Assembly: GCA_028564925.1 (NCBI GenBank)
Contig: CM053028.1
Coordinates: 367,021,012 to 367,085,011 of the forward strand
DNA: 64,000 nt
Reading direction: 5' to 3'
Origin: Lithobates sylvaticus
Lineage: Eukaryota > Chordata > Amphibia > Anura > Ranidae
The position numbers and the translations under genes are program-made. Positions 1 to 13,069 of this stretch are shown here, in pieces. The notes beneath the pieces were generated by a model. It had not been told where the DNA came from and searched no databases. It saw only the letters and a list, made by a program, of their open reading frames with translations. The stretch's first letter is position 1. Each line of letters opens with the position of its first letter.

Positions 1-460
1 GCAGATTTTTTTTTTTTTTTTTAATTATGGTCAGTACCAGAATAACAACAAATGGAACCTCAACAAATTGATATTATATTATTGCCCTGAATTATTTTGT
101 ATCATTGGTATTATAATGTTCCTTATGTAATACAAACACATTTTTGAACATATACACATTTTTAATTAATTTTTAAAATTTAAACTTTAACTTGAAATTG
201 TGAAGTCAAATTTCAAAAGAAATGGAGCAGTTATTTCTGCATTGGGTCAACTGATCTTTCTGTTTCTAAGGCTACATTTCAGCAGTGTTATCATTAGTTT
301 CAATTTACCAAATCTTTTTTTATTATAATCACACATTACAGTTAACTAGGTTCTACATGTAATCCCTGTGGAATTATTATTATTATTTTTTTTTAATTCT
401 TTGAAAGATGGATCAACCTGCTGCGCCCTAATTTTTTGGTCACTCTAGAGCAAGAGAAAA
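1..460. other. AT-rich non-coding sequence
   Basis: I see no gene or bounded repeat here. The stretch is AT-rich with a poly-T run at its left edge and short homopolymers, as expected of vertebrate intronic or intergenic DNA. Confidence 0.5.
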
Positions 461-461
461 A

Positions 462-1010
462 CATCTAAGGCCCCTTTCACACACGGACCCGATCGGTCCG
501 CCTGCCGTTGACACCCACCGGCATCTGATTCAATCCTATTTGCTAAAAACAGACAGATGGGGTCCCCCATCCGTTTGGCAGCTTGGATCAGATGGCAGTT
601 GCGTGTAAACGGACAGGTGGTCTGTTTACATATAACCGCCCATAGTTGAGAGTTGGCTATGTCTGCTCCGCATATGCGGAGCAGCTATGAACCAGCCATT
701 TGTCTGCTCAGTGGGGATCAGCGGTCAGATTCCCATAGCAGCTTGCTATGGGGGCACCCAAGCCAATCTGCAGCTCTGTGTATCCATTCAGACACGAAGA
801 TGCGGCCCGCCCCCGCCCCCTTTCTCTCCTAATTGGCTGACTGACTTTGATTGACAGCAGCCGCGCTGCTGTCTCAGCCAATGGGGAGGGGAGTCCCGAG
901 CAGCCGAGACAATCCTACAACATCGCGAGATAGAGATGGACTTTTTATCTTAATGCATAGATTACATTAAGGTAAAAAAAACGTCTGTCTTTATAATCAC
1001 GTTAAAGCTG
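462..1010. repeat. Probable DNA-transposon remnant, GC-rich
   Basis: Composition changes abruptly from AT-rich flanks to a CpG- and GC-rich block that opens with GGCCCCTTTCACACACGG, a start resembling those of frog non-autonomous DNA transposons. It contains short internal inverted motifs (for example GGAGCAGCTATG near 670). I could not find a matching right terminus or a target-site duplication, so boundaries and superfamily are uncertain. Confidence 0.35.
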
Positions 1011-3288
1011 ATTTGAGGCATATGTTGTATATGTAAACCAGTCCAATTTCTAACACAAATTTTTATTTTGCAGTTTAGTAAATAAAGTTAGATAATGTTA
1101 AGTTTTTGAAAGCTTGCTGAACTCTTCCAAAATAAGGCAGGATAAGTACAGGTATTTATTATTACAACATGAATTTGCAAACAGCTAATGAAATTGCATA
1201 CACACACTTGCTGTGGCCAATGTCTTCTAGGCATGCAAAGTATGTTACAAGCATGAGCACTGCGGTACCCTCCATGATGCATAGACTACGGCTTTTTACT
1301 TTCAGTGATTGTTTTTTTTTATATTCACCTCTAGTGATATCAGTGTGCACCTCATGCAAAATTGTTACTGCATTAGATGCCTGCAAAATAACAAAAAAAT
1401 GACAAATAACCCTAAAAACATAAGACAAAAGCCTTTTTTTTATTTTTAGGTATGTTGTCACTGAACTGAAGTATATTTTGACACATGAGCATACACTGCT
1501 TAGCAAAACATATTTGGTAGTAAATTAGCCACATGTACAGAACACTGTCTGATGAGTGCTCTTCACATGCGTATATACCGTGAGGCTGTGGTTGGGTTGT
1601 TGGGCCCGGTTCAGGGATGCAGCTATGCAACATGCCCAGTGTGTCGGCTACTGTTCAGAATGGCCACAGGCTAACTTGAAAGAAAAAGTATGATCAGATC
1701 GAGCATATTGTTACACAATGTATAACAGATTTGCATACAATATGCAACAAATAAACATTGATAATATAACGCTATAAAAAGGTTTCCTACTTTTTCAAAA
1801 ATAACTTTGCTATTTGTTGTTCTCAGATTCATGTACACTCAGAAACCCGAATATGTACTCTATAGCCTTTTTCAATAAGACAAATAATAAATGTTCCCAC
1901 TAACTTTTGTTGCTCTGACTACTGCAGATTGCTGGATACGCTCAATATTTTTGTTTTTGAAAACAATGAAATTGAACTTTAGAGTCACAAAGTAACCATT
2001 TGCAGTTTCCAAGGTATTCACTAATTTTCAATGATAAAATTAAGGTTCATGTTATTTTTTGTAAAGTTGATTCTGAAAATGACAGTTTGCACAATTTCAT
2101 AGGCATAAAGTTATATAAAGCAAAAACACAAAGCTTAATGTTTGTGAGAATGCAACAGCTCTGCAACATTATCGGTAGGTCAAGCGGTTATTTTGCTGAA
2201 ACATTGATTCATTAGGGAAAAAGGTTTACAGAATGACAACGCATTTGTCCTTCGATAAATTAGTCATTACTGAAGCATTTTCTTGCCTAGAAAAAGAAGC
2301 AGCCAACACGCTGCAGTCACTACTTACCTTCCCAGTTGTACTGCACTGTGTCAAAACAAAAGGTACAGGTTTTAAGATAGAAACAGAACTATTTAACCTT
2401 CATTAATCATTTATACCGTTCAAACACATCATCTAGTAACTGAAGAGGGTTTAATGGTAGCTAAGCTTGAGTCTGTTGTCAAAAGTGGATTTAACTTTCT
2501 ATGAACTCATTGAACACAAAGAATAGTGCCTGCTTACTATGCTAAATGTCAGCATCTAGCAGCTAACTGGTGACTATTAATTGTAATGAAATACCTCTGG
2601 AGCTATTTGTACTAATAACAAAGGTGTACTGTCAGAACTTGAAAGAGGTCCATATTTTTATTTTTTATGAGAATGTTAACAATATATAAGTATAATGACT
2701 TTCGGGTATAACACAAAAAAACAGCGGTATTTACGCTTCATGGAACTTAAAACTGAAACATTTAAGATGTTAGATGCCTTTTTACTTGGACTTGCCTACT
2801 TTATGTTTAAATAAGGGCCTTGCCTTAGACTAATTTTGTTTTCAGGACAGATGTGGACAAAATTATACTTACATCCAGCAACTTTGCCACTTCTCGTCCA
2901 ATCTAATAATATTTGATATCAAATAAATAGACTTTTATAAGAACTAATATGCACTCAGTTAAGTGTATATAACACGCTCCTGCATTACAAGGATGCTACA
3001 CCTGAATCCTACAGTCTACTATCAAGATGGTGGCGTTTGAAAATGGGATCAAGGGATTCCATAGATTATTTTTTAGTTTTCAACAGTTCTCTGCACAATG
3101 TTTTTTGGTGCACTGAAAACAAACTGAGTTTTAGCAGGATTAGTCAAAATTTAGCAGGATAGTCACTGTATATTTGTAAGCTTGTTTTAAATGTTTGTGC
3201 CAATAAAAAATCTGGTACACTAATCCTTGTTTATGAGTGTTTTTGTTTTTTTCATTGGTGCTGAAAGTTCTAACCCAGATGTTAACTT
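1011..3288. other. Apparently single-copy non-coding DNA
   Basis: No open frame here has recognisable protein character, and I see no terminal repeats. The longest frames are about 70-115 codons, low-complexity, and occur on both strands. It may be intronic or intergenic. Confidence 0.45.
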
Positions 3289-3291
3289 TTA

Positions 3292-3713
3292 TGCCCTGTA
3301 CACAGGATCGGATTTTCCGACAACAAATGTTGGATGTGAGCTTGTTGGCTGAAAGTCCGACCGTGTGTATGCTCCATCGAACATTTATTGTCGAACTTTT
3401 CGCCAACAAATGTTGGCTAGCAGGTTCTCAAATTTTCCGCCAATTCTGTTGTCAGAATTTCCGATCGTGTGCACACAAGTCTGACGCAGAAAAGTTCACG
3501 CATGCACGGAATCAAGCAGAAGGAGCCGCACTGGCTATTGATCTTCCTTTTTCTCGGCTAGTCGTACGTCTTGTACGTCACCACGTTCCCGCGTTTGTAA
3601 TTGTTGGCCAACATTGGTGTGACCGTGTGTACGCAAGACAAGTTGGAGCCAACAACCTTCAAACAAAATTCCACGGTTTTGTTGTCGGAAAGACCGATCG
3701 TGTGTACAGGGCA
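3292..3713. mobile_element. PIF/Harbinger-type miniature element (MITE)
   Basis: The ends are perfect inverted repeats (TGCCCTGTACACA at left, TGTGTACAGGGCA at right), flanked by a 3-bp TTA duplication (3289-3291 and 3714-3716). A TWA duplication is the signature of PIF/Harbinger transposition. The interior carries repeated sub-motifs of the type GATCGGATTTTCCGACAACA in both orientations, so the whole element can fold back. It has no coding capacity and must have been moved by a transposase supplied elsewhere. Related copies lie at 13375, 17290, 33743, 38496 and 39264. Confidence 0.75.
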
Positions 3714-3716
3714 TTA

Positions 3717-4849
3717 GACTACAGTATAGACTGCTGATCTGATCATGCTTGAGTCTTTGAGAAATTTTCACAAAGACCTATGAAAAGCCATTTCCCATAA
3801 TGTGCATGATTTTGTAAGGCGTCCTTTGTCTGTTTCGTTCTTTATATGCTTTTATATACATTGACTATAGCTACCTCTGAAAAGCTTGTCAATTTAAAGC
3901 TTGTTTCTGATTGGAATCTTATACATTATTAATCCAAATTGGATTGGAAATGTGCATGTGAAAAGCTAATAGGTGCACCAATAAACATATTACAATCCTC
4001 TATATTATGCTGAGTTCTTGCTTTGTAGTTATTATTTGCTCTCATTGCTGAAATTGTCCACACAGTATAATCCCCCAGTACTTCACATATGTATAGGGCT
4101 AGGCTGAAGAAAGTCTGAGTGACAACATTCACCTTTCTACTGTTCCTCTTACCAACTTGATAAGACTGGTCAAATGTTCTTACAAAAATATTATTACTTT
4201 TTAAAACAGTTGTGACAGATGCATTCAGCTGTATTATAAATTGATGATCTTTTGGTCAAGCTAGAAAGGCTCCTCCTCTACAAGGTCTCCTAAAATGTCT
4301 GACAACACATATAGGTTTATTTAATTATGTAGTAGGACCAAGGGCAACATGCAACCTTCAGTAGTTGATAGCAACAAATCCTGCCATCTTTTACCAATAT
4401 AACTGATCTAAGAAACCTAATTGCCTCTTGTGGATTATTGCATTTTGAACCTCTTATTTTCACTATCAGGGTTGCCAACTGTCTGTATTTTCATGGACAG
4501 TTTGTAGAAGAAAAAACAAACAAACAAAAAAAAAAACCCTGATTTCTCCTGCCCGTAACAATACTGTACATGATCAGGAGAGCTGTCAGTGAAAATACAA
4601 TGGCTGGCTTATGGATGGAATATCCTGTGCTTCCACTCTGCAACACAGGTTCCACCCACTACCACTGCTCTCCATTGTCAGCTCTGTTGGTTGGTTGCTA
4701 GGACCAACTGGCATTCTAGCCATCAACTATGTGCTTGCTCTGTTCCCAGGTCCAAGAATTCAGTGGAGGATGGAACTTCCTCCTTTAGATCTGCTTTCAG
4801 TGCCCACCTGAAGTTGTAGGTTGCACTGAGAACAATACGGATTGGACTC
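3717..4849. other. Non-coding DNA
   Basis: No recognised gene. It contains an A-rich run near 4520 and otherwise ordinary AT-rich sequence. Short frames around 4589-4819 overlap one another and show no domain. Confidence 0.4.
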
Positions 4850-5250
4850 TGACGTAAGGGGGGTAAGTGAACTCTAGACACCCTGATTTAATGTTTGGGG
4901 GAGTGGCTCTAAGGATCCTGATATAAGGAGGGGACTCTGGGGATCCTAATGTAAGGGATGTGATTATGAGGACCGTGATATAAGGGAGGTGGCTCTGGGG
5001 ACTCTGTTGTAAGGGGGCAGCTCCGGGGACCCTGATGCAAGGGGGATGGCCTATTATAAGAGGGTTGCTCTGGGGATCCTGATGTAAAAGGGGTGGCTAG
5101 TTGTAAGGGAGTTGCTCTTGGGATCCTCATGTAAGGGGAAAGAGACTCTTGAGACCCTAATGTAAAGGGGGGTTGACTCTGGGGATCCTGAAGTAATGGG
5201 CAGTGATTCTGTGGACTCTGATGTAAAATGGGTGGTTTGTCCTGACATGT
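4850..5250. repeat. Minisatellite, roughly 30-bp units
   Basis: About a dozen degenerate tandem units follow the pattern GGCTCTGGGGATCCTGATGT followed by AAGGGGG. Their lengths vary and substitutions are common. The array creates proline-rich frames on the minus strand (up to 138 codons, 4909-5325). I regard these as by-products, because the repeat is also open in other frames and has no start context or domain. Confidence 0.7.
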
Positions 5251-5819
5251 GAATGGGGGGGCTTGTCCTGACTGTTTCACTCTATATGTTGTTTTGTGTG
5301 TCACTGACCCCTGCACTTTATACATTATGTTGTAAATCCCATGGTCCTAACCAAAGTGTTCATTGTCCCAACAGTTACTGGTTTTAATGAAATACTTTTT
5401 TAAGGTAGATTCAGACAGACAAAGTATCATTCTGTGTGCATAAAAGCATATGCAATGGAAACTTAATTTTTTTTAACATTATCCTTTGTCTTCAGGTTTC
5501 TGTGAGACTGTCACTTGTGACATAGTAAGTATGAGTATTTTGTGGGTACAAGAACTGTGGTATATGTTTGCAGCATATACAGCGACTAGGCATAGATGTT
5601 TTATCCCCCCCCCCCACTGTTAGGCAAAATCTGTCCAAGCTCATTGTTCACTGCGGCGTGCTATGTGTGGCGCAGAACTTTTTTTCCTATCCCAGGATGC
5701 CCCAAGTCTTTCATTATTCTAGTCATGCTCCTACTTTGTCACACTGTTTTGACTTTAATTGTGAAGCCAGGCAGATTACTTGTTATGGGTATTGTCAATA
5801 TTTACATATTGTTTATACT
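5251..5819. other. Non-coding DNA
   Basis: No gene supported. A C-homopolymer lies near 5606. Overlapping frames on the plus strand between 5568 and 5995 extend into the adjacent transposon and show no protein character. Confidence 0.4.
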
Positions 5820-6491
5820 GCCTACCAGCTTGCCGGCCAGGCCACAGCACATTTACTGTGGCAGGGTGGCATGACAGGCAGGATCACTTACATGTACATA
5901 ACCCTGCCTCTTCAGCGTTAGGGGGCTGCCACTCTTGCAAGGGCTGCGTACATCGGACACATCGGATTGTGGCTCCCGGGACCCGTCCACTGTGAGTGGC
6001 CGAGGGACTGTGAACAAAGCTGTTATGAATGAATTTTATTCATAACATCTGTGATTCCTTTAATGATACTGTGATTGACCCACATCTATCACTTGGTACC
6101 TGGGCCAATCACATCACCCTGTTCCATGTGATAGTTGTAAGCCAATCACAACACACAATAGAAAATAACAGCTGTTATTAGTGTAACCTATTCATTACAG
6201 TTCAAAACATTGCTGTTACAGTGACCATGACTGTAACAGCAATCAAAGTGTAAAATAAAATACCTGATCACTCCCCCAGAGTAGTACAGTGTCACTATGG
6301 TAAAAATAAAGGATTTTTTTTTTTTTAAATATAAAAAAATAAAATACAAGTGATCTAATCTTCTTTTATTAACATACACAAAAATTGAAAAAAAAAAAAA
6401 TTACTACGCAATTGCCAGTTAAATTAGCACAGTGCTGAATAGCAAAAAATGGCCTGATCATGAAGGGGGTAAAACATTCCAAGTCAAGTGG
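5820..6491. mobile_element. TTAA-flanked (piggyBac-like) non-autonomous element, worn
   Basis: The right end AGTCAAGTGG is followed by TTAA (6492-6495), matching better-preserved relatives at 15738, 35930 and 52298. The left end is degenerate (ACCAGCTTGCCGGCCAGGCC near 5823). The interior shares the family phrase about a chain of GTAACAGC and CACTGATC motifs. No coding capacity. Placement in piggyBac rests only on the TTAA flank. Confidence 0.5.
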
Positions 6492-6495
6492 TTAA

Positions 6496-8819
6496 ATATT
6501 GGTTCTCTCAGTTTATAATTGGAGTTTCTGACATATTTCAAGCTGTCTGTAAAAATGGGGTTTGTCAGTAAATTGTTCATCTTTTGTCGGTAAAAAAGGT
6601 ATGGGGGTTGGCAACCTTGTGCTCTATTCACTTTGAAAGTGTATCAATGGGTTTCCTAGTATTTTCGTTTCTCTTTCCCCAATTTAACTTTGAAACAATC
6701 CACAATATTTCTTTTTTTATGTTGACCATATATTGTTATCTATGATCTTTATTAAAACAACTTTACTCTAAATGTGTTAAAAACAATATTATTATATTAT
6801 GCGTGGGAAAGTTTTGTCTTGAAATATCAACTGAGGCAAGGTATGACCGACCCTCCGTTAGTTATATGTCTGAGAAAATTATTACATAAAAGACATAGCT
6901 TAAGGTACTCCAAGACATTAGATGACCTACAACCTATCGAGCCACTTTTGTTTTGTCAAAGGGTATCCTTGGTTGAATATTCTATGACAAACTAATTTTC
7001 CACTTTTCTTTTTTTTTTTTTTCCAGGTGATCATTTTGCTTTCTTTTGGAATTAAAAATGCATTGGGGTTGCCTGGCTTCTATCCACTTTCTTCCTCAAT
7101 GCCAAAAACACTTATGCTCAACCAGTCCAGGGGCAGCAGTACCTAAATAACATATAGCTGCCAGTCATTGTACACATTTCCATATATAATAAAAGGTTCC
7201 AATTGTCCTGATTGACAGGGAAATCCAAAAGTTACTATGACTTGTAATCTTGTGTGATATTAAAGATAGCTAGTAGATTGGAGTAGGAGTAGGGTAGCAC
7301 AAACAGTTGTCCTAGTGGGGCTCTTACATTTTGTTATTTTGCTTCAGAGGACACGTTCCTGTTTACATCATCTTTGTCAAGTCCTAACAAATCAGAAGTG
7401 TGTGACATCACTTGTGTTGTGTACAACTTCCTAATTTTTTATTTTTGCTATATCTGAAGGATGAAAATGGCTCTGATTCTTTGCTAGTGCCCTGCAGAAA
7501 AAGGAAAGACCCTAAAACAAGCTTTATACATATATTTATCTATTTTTTTGAAAGGTCGTGAGCACTTATTATATTCATATTTGTTAAATGTTTCATGACT
7601 CATATTTACCCTCTTGCATTGGCCCAGTGCCATCTTGATGTCATTGTTTGACTGCTTGTGTCACAATCTCCGTGGAGACTCAGGTGTGCATAGCACAGGA
7701 TTATATGGAAAAATATTGTGGCAAAGGATAGAAGTTTAGCCTTGTGAAATCTATGTTCAGGCAGCTGAGCCTTCATAGCTGGTGTCTCGGTTGTCTTGCT
7801 ACCATCATGTTTTCAGTGGTGTCGGTTACATGTTTTGAAGTTGATATCACTTCTAACCAGAGATAATGTGTAAGGGTATTGCTGGCTCTCTAAGACCCAC
7901 ATCAAACACAGTACCAAAATGCTTGGGGCTAATGTTAACCCTTGTGCTTACACAAAGGCATTCTATCTCTCATTTAATTATAAGTGATAAAAAACATTCA
8001 TGTGAATTTAATGCAAAACAATTAGCTTGTTTTATGTATTATTATAGTGAAGAAATAGCCATTTTTTTTTACATTTTAAAAATATGAACTATGTTTAATT
8101 ATTTGCCCTATGTTTCCATTTGGCTTAGTTTCAAGTCCCCGACAGGCTTACAGGGCTTCATAGAGAAAAGGATTGGTAAATTTGTGCTTCCACTATCAAT
8201 AGCTTTTGTGAGCATGCAAAAATCTTACTATACATGGTAAAATGATTGGGCGATGTTCAGTGAGCTCACAAAATCCACTTCATTGGGGTTCAGTGCCTGC
8301 CATGTATTATTAGCACCGCAGTTTTTTTTTATTTCCCTTACGTGTAATTGGGGATTTAATACTCTCTACTCTTTTAGTAAATCTATCCCATTGATAACAT
8401 GGTAAATGATAACCTCTTCACACCAGTAAAATAAATATTAATGCCTAAGCACAATTTTGCAACTTTGACATATGTTAGTAAACCATATATATCATCTACA
8501 ACTACTTTGTGTATGCAGGTGGATTATACCTAGTTTTTTTCAGGACATATTGGGCTTTCATTTGATGGTAAATAGTAATGGATATCTCCTGATTTTTTTA
8601 TTATCAACGCAAAACTGGCCCAAAATAGTAAAAAAAAAAAAAATCATTTTTGTTTAAATTTAGCTGTATATTTCTTGTTAGTACCATAACCTACCACCAA
8701 AGAACAGCCCTAAAATACATTCTCCTGCTCCTGACAATCGCAGCAATACCACATATGTGTATGCTATTTGTTGTCTGTACCCATAGTACAGTCCAGAAAC
8801 AATAGTGCACATTTTGCTT
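6496..8819. other. Non-coding DNA
   Basis: I found no exon, RNA gene or element with definable ends in this stretch. It has many homopolymer runs and short frames only. Confidence 0.4.
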
Positions 8820-8960
8820 CTTTTTTTTTTTTTTGATTCAATGTTTTTTATTGGATATTTCAAAAATAAACATAGTACATAACATAAAAAGTCATATTGA
8901 TATACACATTTAGTTAATGTAAATGTTGGAAAGTGGCTTATTGCATTTGTTATTAACACT
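8820..8960 (-). mobile_element. Possible LINE 3' tail on the minus strand
   Basis: A T-run (8820-8835) is followed by TTCAATGTTTTTTATTGG and a stretch resembling the 3' end of the L1-like copy at 44902-46022. On the minus strand this reads as sequence ending in a poly-A tail. I did not find a convincing duplication, so this is tentative. Confidence 0.3.
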
Positions 8961-9793
8961 AATCATTATAAATCAGTAATTTCAACTCAACTTAAGCAAT
9001 CTCTTGGATCATTCATATCCTCAAAGTCATCTAAATCATCAAAATAATTTGGGCCATATAGACCAATATTTGTCAAATGTTGTACATTGCAAAGATTTTA
9101 TCGCTATGAGACATTCGAAAGTGTAATTTCTGTGCACAGCTTTAGTGATATCTGACATGTTGATGGCTGTTGTGGATTTGCTTTTTTTTTTTTTTGTCCT
9201 ACCTAAGACATATTGACCCTGACCTTGACCCAAACCCTGGCACTGACCTAGATCAAACCTTGATTTAGGTATTTTTTCTTTATTTTTTTTATATTATTAT
9301 TTATTTATTTATCTTTTTTTACACATATTTTTTTGTCTCTACAAGGAGAGAGAAAGATAGCATGTATCTTTCCTCTCCATTCACAGAGAGAGAAACACAG
9401 GGGTAGGCTTCAAAGTGACTGATCACTGTGGTAACCAATCAAAGGCTACCACAGCGATCATGTGACTCATAATCAGAAGTACTTATGATCGGGACCTGGG
9501 GCTCTTGGTGAGACCCTGGTCTCTGTGCTAGGAGCGCACTGATAGATACGGGTATATGCAGCACCATGGCAAAAGCCCAGTACAGTGAGGCCGCATAAAA
9601 AGTACAGTACAGTGAGGCCGCATATATGTGTTCTGTCGATGTGAAGGGGTTAATAATAGAAACAGGCAACAGAATCCTAGTTTTCTTTATTCAATTATAC
9701 CCAGAGGTGTTTAGCTACAACATTAAACACAAATGTACTGAAGAATGAACCAAAAAACTATTTTATATTCAAGTCCAAATCCAAAGCCAAATC
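8961..9793. other. Non-coding DNA with repeat debris
   Basis: Contains poly-T runs and, from about 9260 to 9655, sequence ending GTGAAGGGGTTAAT that resembles fragments of the TTAA family. No gene supported. Confidence 0.35.
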
Positions 9794-9797
9794 TTAA

Positions 9798-10278
9798 AGT
9801 GTTACTAAACCCACAAAGCATGCTTATTATGCTCACTGTGGATACTAAGGGGTAATCCTCTGCAATGTTTAAAAAGGCTGATGTATCCTGTCTTCTCTGA
9901 TCCTCCCCTTCTACCACTGTCCCCAATCCATCTCTTGATAGAACAGAGGCCAGGGGACAAGCCGAACCATGCTCAGTTGGTGTGTATTGCTAGAGAGTTT
10001 TTTTTTTTTTGTTCTTGGGAGTGTGCATGTGATCAGCACAGAGCTAAACAGCACTATCCAGGCAGAGGGTCAGGGGTCCTGCAGCCTTAAAGGACAATCA
10101 GTGCAGGATGAAAACTCCTCTTACAAGCTTTAACCAGACACTGATAGAAATCACAAGGCTATATACTGCTGATGAGAAAAGGTGTTTAGCAGTTTATATT
10201 TACTATTGCATCGCCATTTTCTGTCTACTGTGGGAGACCAGATATAGTGAATGCAGGGTCCTGGGTTTAGTAACACTT
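9798..10278. mobile_element. TTAA-type foldback MITE
   Basis: Terminal inverted repeats AGTGTTACTAAACCCA (left) and GGGTTTAGTAACACTT (right) enclose about 480 bp. A TTAA sits just outside the left end, and the right flank is altered. Similar ends are seen at 49901-50371. Non-coding. Confidence 0.55.
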
Positions 10279-10602
10279 CAACCATGCTGCAACATGGTAA
10301 TACTATGGCAGAAAAGGGCATATAAAAGGACTAATCAAAACCAGTAGTGGATGTAATTTTATCCTCATAAATATTCCCATAGATTTTGAAGTCATCAGAA
10401 AGTGCTATGGAATCTGTATATTTCCTAAAAGAATGCTATGAGAACTGCTTTCTATCAGAAAAGAGTGCCACGATAGGTGACATCACCTGAGACATGGCTA
10501 AAACCTGAAAGAATGCTATGAGAGCTGCGTGTTGAAACAGAAAGCACTAGGAGATCTTCAAGCTGCAAATGTTTGGAGACTTTCGCATTGTAAAGTTGAG
10601 TG
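10279..10602. other. Non-coding DNA
   Basis: Nothing recognisable. A near-duplicated phrase (GAATGCTATGAGA) occurs at 10431 and 10511. Confidence 0.4.
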
Positions 10603-10610
10603 CTCTACAG

Positions 10611-10770
10611 CAGTGGTTCTCAACCTCAGTCCTCAAGTACCCCCAACAGGCCATGTTTTCGGGTTTTCCTTTACTTTGCACAGCTGCTTTAAATCAATAT
10701 CAATGACATGGGTAAGTTCCCAATACATGACCCGTTGGGGTTACTTGAGGTCTGAGGTTGAGAACCACTG
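10611..10770. mobile_element. hAT-type MITE, 160 bp
   Basis: Terminal inverted repeats CAGTGGTTCTCAACCTCA and TGAGGTTGAGAACCACTG are perfect. The element is flanked by an exact 8-bp duplication CTCTACAG (10603-10610 and 10771-10778), the length expected of hAT transposases. It has no coding capacity. Confidence 0.85.
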
Positions 10771-10778
10771 CTCTACAG

Positions 10779-13069
10779 TAATAGAGAGATTGCCATGTTG
10801 CCAGACTGTCATGTTTCCCAGGAAAATAATTATTTTGTCATTATAATTTTTACTAAATGATCAGCAGTTTTGCTGGTAAAAAGGCTTCCAAGATAGCTTC
10901 ATGTCATTCAGAGATCAGAGGGCTCCCCTGTGCAGCTTTTTAAACTGGCCACAAGTGAAGACTTTCCACTACGCCAACAATGATGCTTCATTCGTGGCCA
11001 TCTGAGGCAAATAGTTTACCCTTTCTTATCGTAGACATAACCAGCCATGGCTGAAAAATATTCCTGTAATAAATCAATTATATAGAATATATTTTAAGAA
11101 TATAAGAAGAAAGTCATCTCTTTCAGGACTGTTATGGACAGTTTGATTGGACTTGTCTCACATTAGTCAATGGCCAGCAATATGATTCCTGCTGGCATTT
11201 TTCTAAAGCATACATGTACAATATTTCTAAGTTCCAGTATTATTATGGAACAAGTCCAGAATGTGTACATTTTCTTTGGTATTTAAAACACTGGGCTTAT
11301 CATTCACATGCTCGGACTTACAAAAACACACATATTTGGTATGATCTTGATTAATTACCCAGTATTCTAAATTTTGAAAGGTAATGTATGTATTTTTGTA
11401 AATATTCAAGGATAAAGATATATGATAAACCACAGTTAGGATATACCAAACAGTACATGCACGCATTCACCTTGAAATGTAAACAAATACCTATGCATTA
11501 CATAATAGCCATTTACTTTCATAAATACATCTTTCACATTGAAAATGCAAATTTTACCAGTCCTGTTATGTAGAGTTACATTTCTATGCCGTTGTAAGAT
11601 TATGTCAGGTTTTAATTACAAAACTCTAAATGTGTGGTCTGCTCTATATTTAAACAGTAAAGGGTTCACAACACTGCAGCAGAAATCAAAATACATATAT
11701 TTTAGTTCATTGTATTGCCACTGTATTTTTTTCTGATCTCCCTGAGCAGTTCTAAATAACTGTTATATGTATATTACTGTGCATGCACTTTGCTTTATTT
11801 CTGTTAGGTCACGCTAGACTACACATATAATTTTACAGCCACATGGAATTCATGCTTCATAGGCTTTTTAATGTACAAATCAGATGCAATAAGCATATTG
11901 AGATAAATACCTGTGTTTCATTTCTCTACAACCGGTGTTTTGATTCATTTTGGTAGGACTTAAAAAATGTATTCAGAACTGTGTATATGGTATAAAATAT
12001 GTCATTTTTATTGAACTACAATACAATGATTTATTCAGGAAAAAGTAACACATAATTTACTGTATTCTGACGGGGGTAGCGTGGCAATAGTGAAGTCTGA
12101 TGAACTGTGCTGGGAGAATGGGAAGTTGTATTCAACATAGTACCCCTCTCTTTTCATATTACATAACTCCTGAAGTAATAGGGTTACCTTCATAAAAAGT
12201 GGTTACACTAATGTATGAAAACATGCTCATTAGATAGTCAGGGGGGATTAAACACATCAGATATCCTAAGCAGGATTTATATATTTTTAATATCATAGTT
12301 GGTCGCTAACAAATCCTAATTTCGTTCATGTTTGTTGTTGGTTTGTAAAACCTTGTCAGGTAGAAATATATGTATTTGGAATAGTTGGCAGTAAGGGTAT
12401 ATGTGCTAGAGCATTACAAAATATACCCAGGCCCTTTGATTGCATTGAGTTAACTCAGTGACATCTTCAAGAGTGCCAACAAAAAGCTGCTGCAATTGGT
12501 GACTGAAGCTCTTTATACCATTCACTATTTGAAGGAATGCTGAGAGTCATTTATGAGGACCAGTGAACCTTGCTTAAGTCATTTACATAGAATCCCATTG
12601 ATTTTTCTGTGCGCATGTCTGTTTTGTAATTTTTCCTGTACATTTTCCTGCACTATTTTTCACTTCTTTTTAATAAAACAATATTTAAAAATGGGTAAAC
12701 TGAATCTCTAAATGCTCTAATCAGAAATTAAAAGATCACTAGCTTCTGTAGGGAGCTACTCTATTGTAAATTCTGTCACATTCCCAACTGGGCAGGAAGT
12801 GATACAGGCATTTTAGGTAGATTTTCATGCCCTATATTTAGAATCTGAGGTATATGAAAAAAAAAAAAAACTTTTTTTATTTTCTCCATTTATAAATAAA
12901 ATATACTGTTCTATTGAAAGCATTTTGTTAAATCTTGTTTGCACAAAAGGACCATTGATTCTGCCAGAAATCTTATGAACTTATAATTTCCTTTGCTCTG
13001 TGCCTCTGCTGCTTTCAGTTCCCAGATTTCCCTGTTGACCACAGAACACATAGCTAGTCTAGTCAGTCA
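10779..13069. other. Apparently single-copy non-coding DNA
   Basis: AT-rich sequence without definable repeats or exons. Short frames on both strands look random. It may include conserved non-coding elements, which cannot be judged without comparison to other frogs. Confidence 0.4.

Noticed and set aside
4909-5325. 138-codon proline-rich frame
   Set aside because: Product of a minisatellite with no start context or domain.
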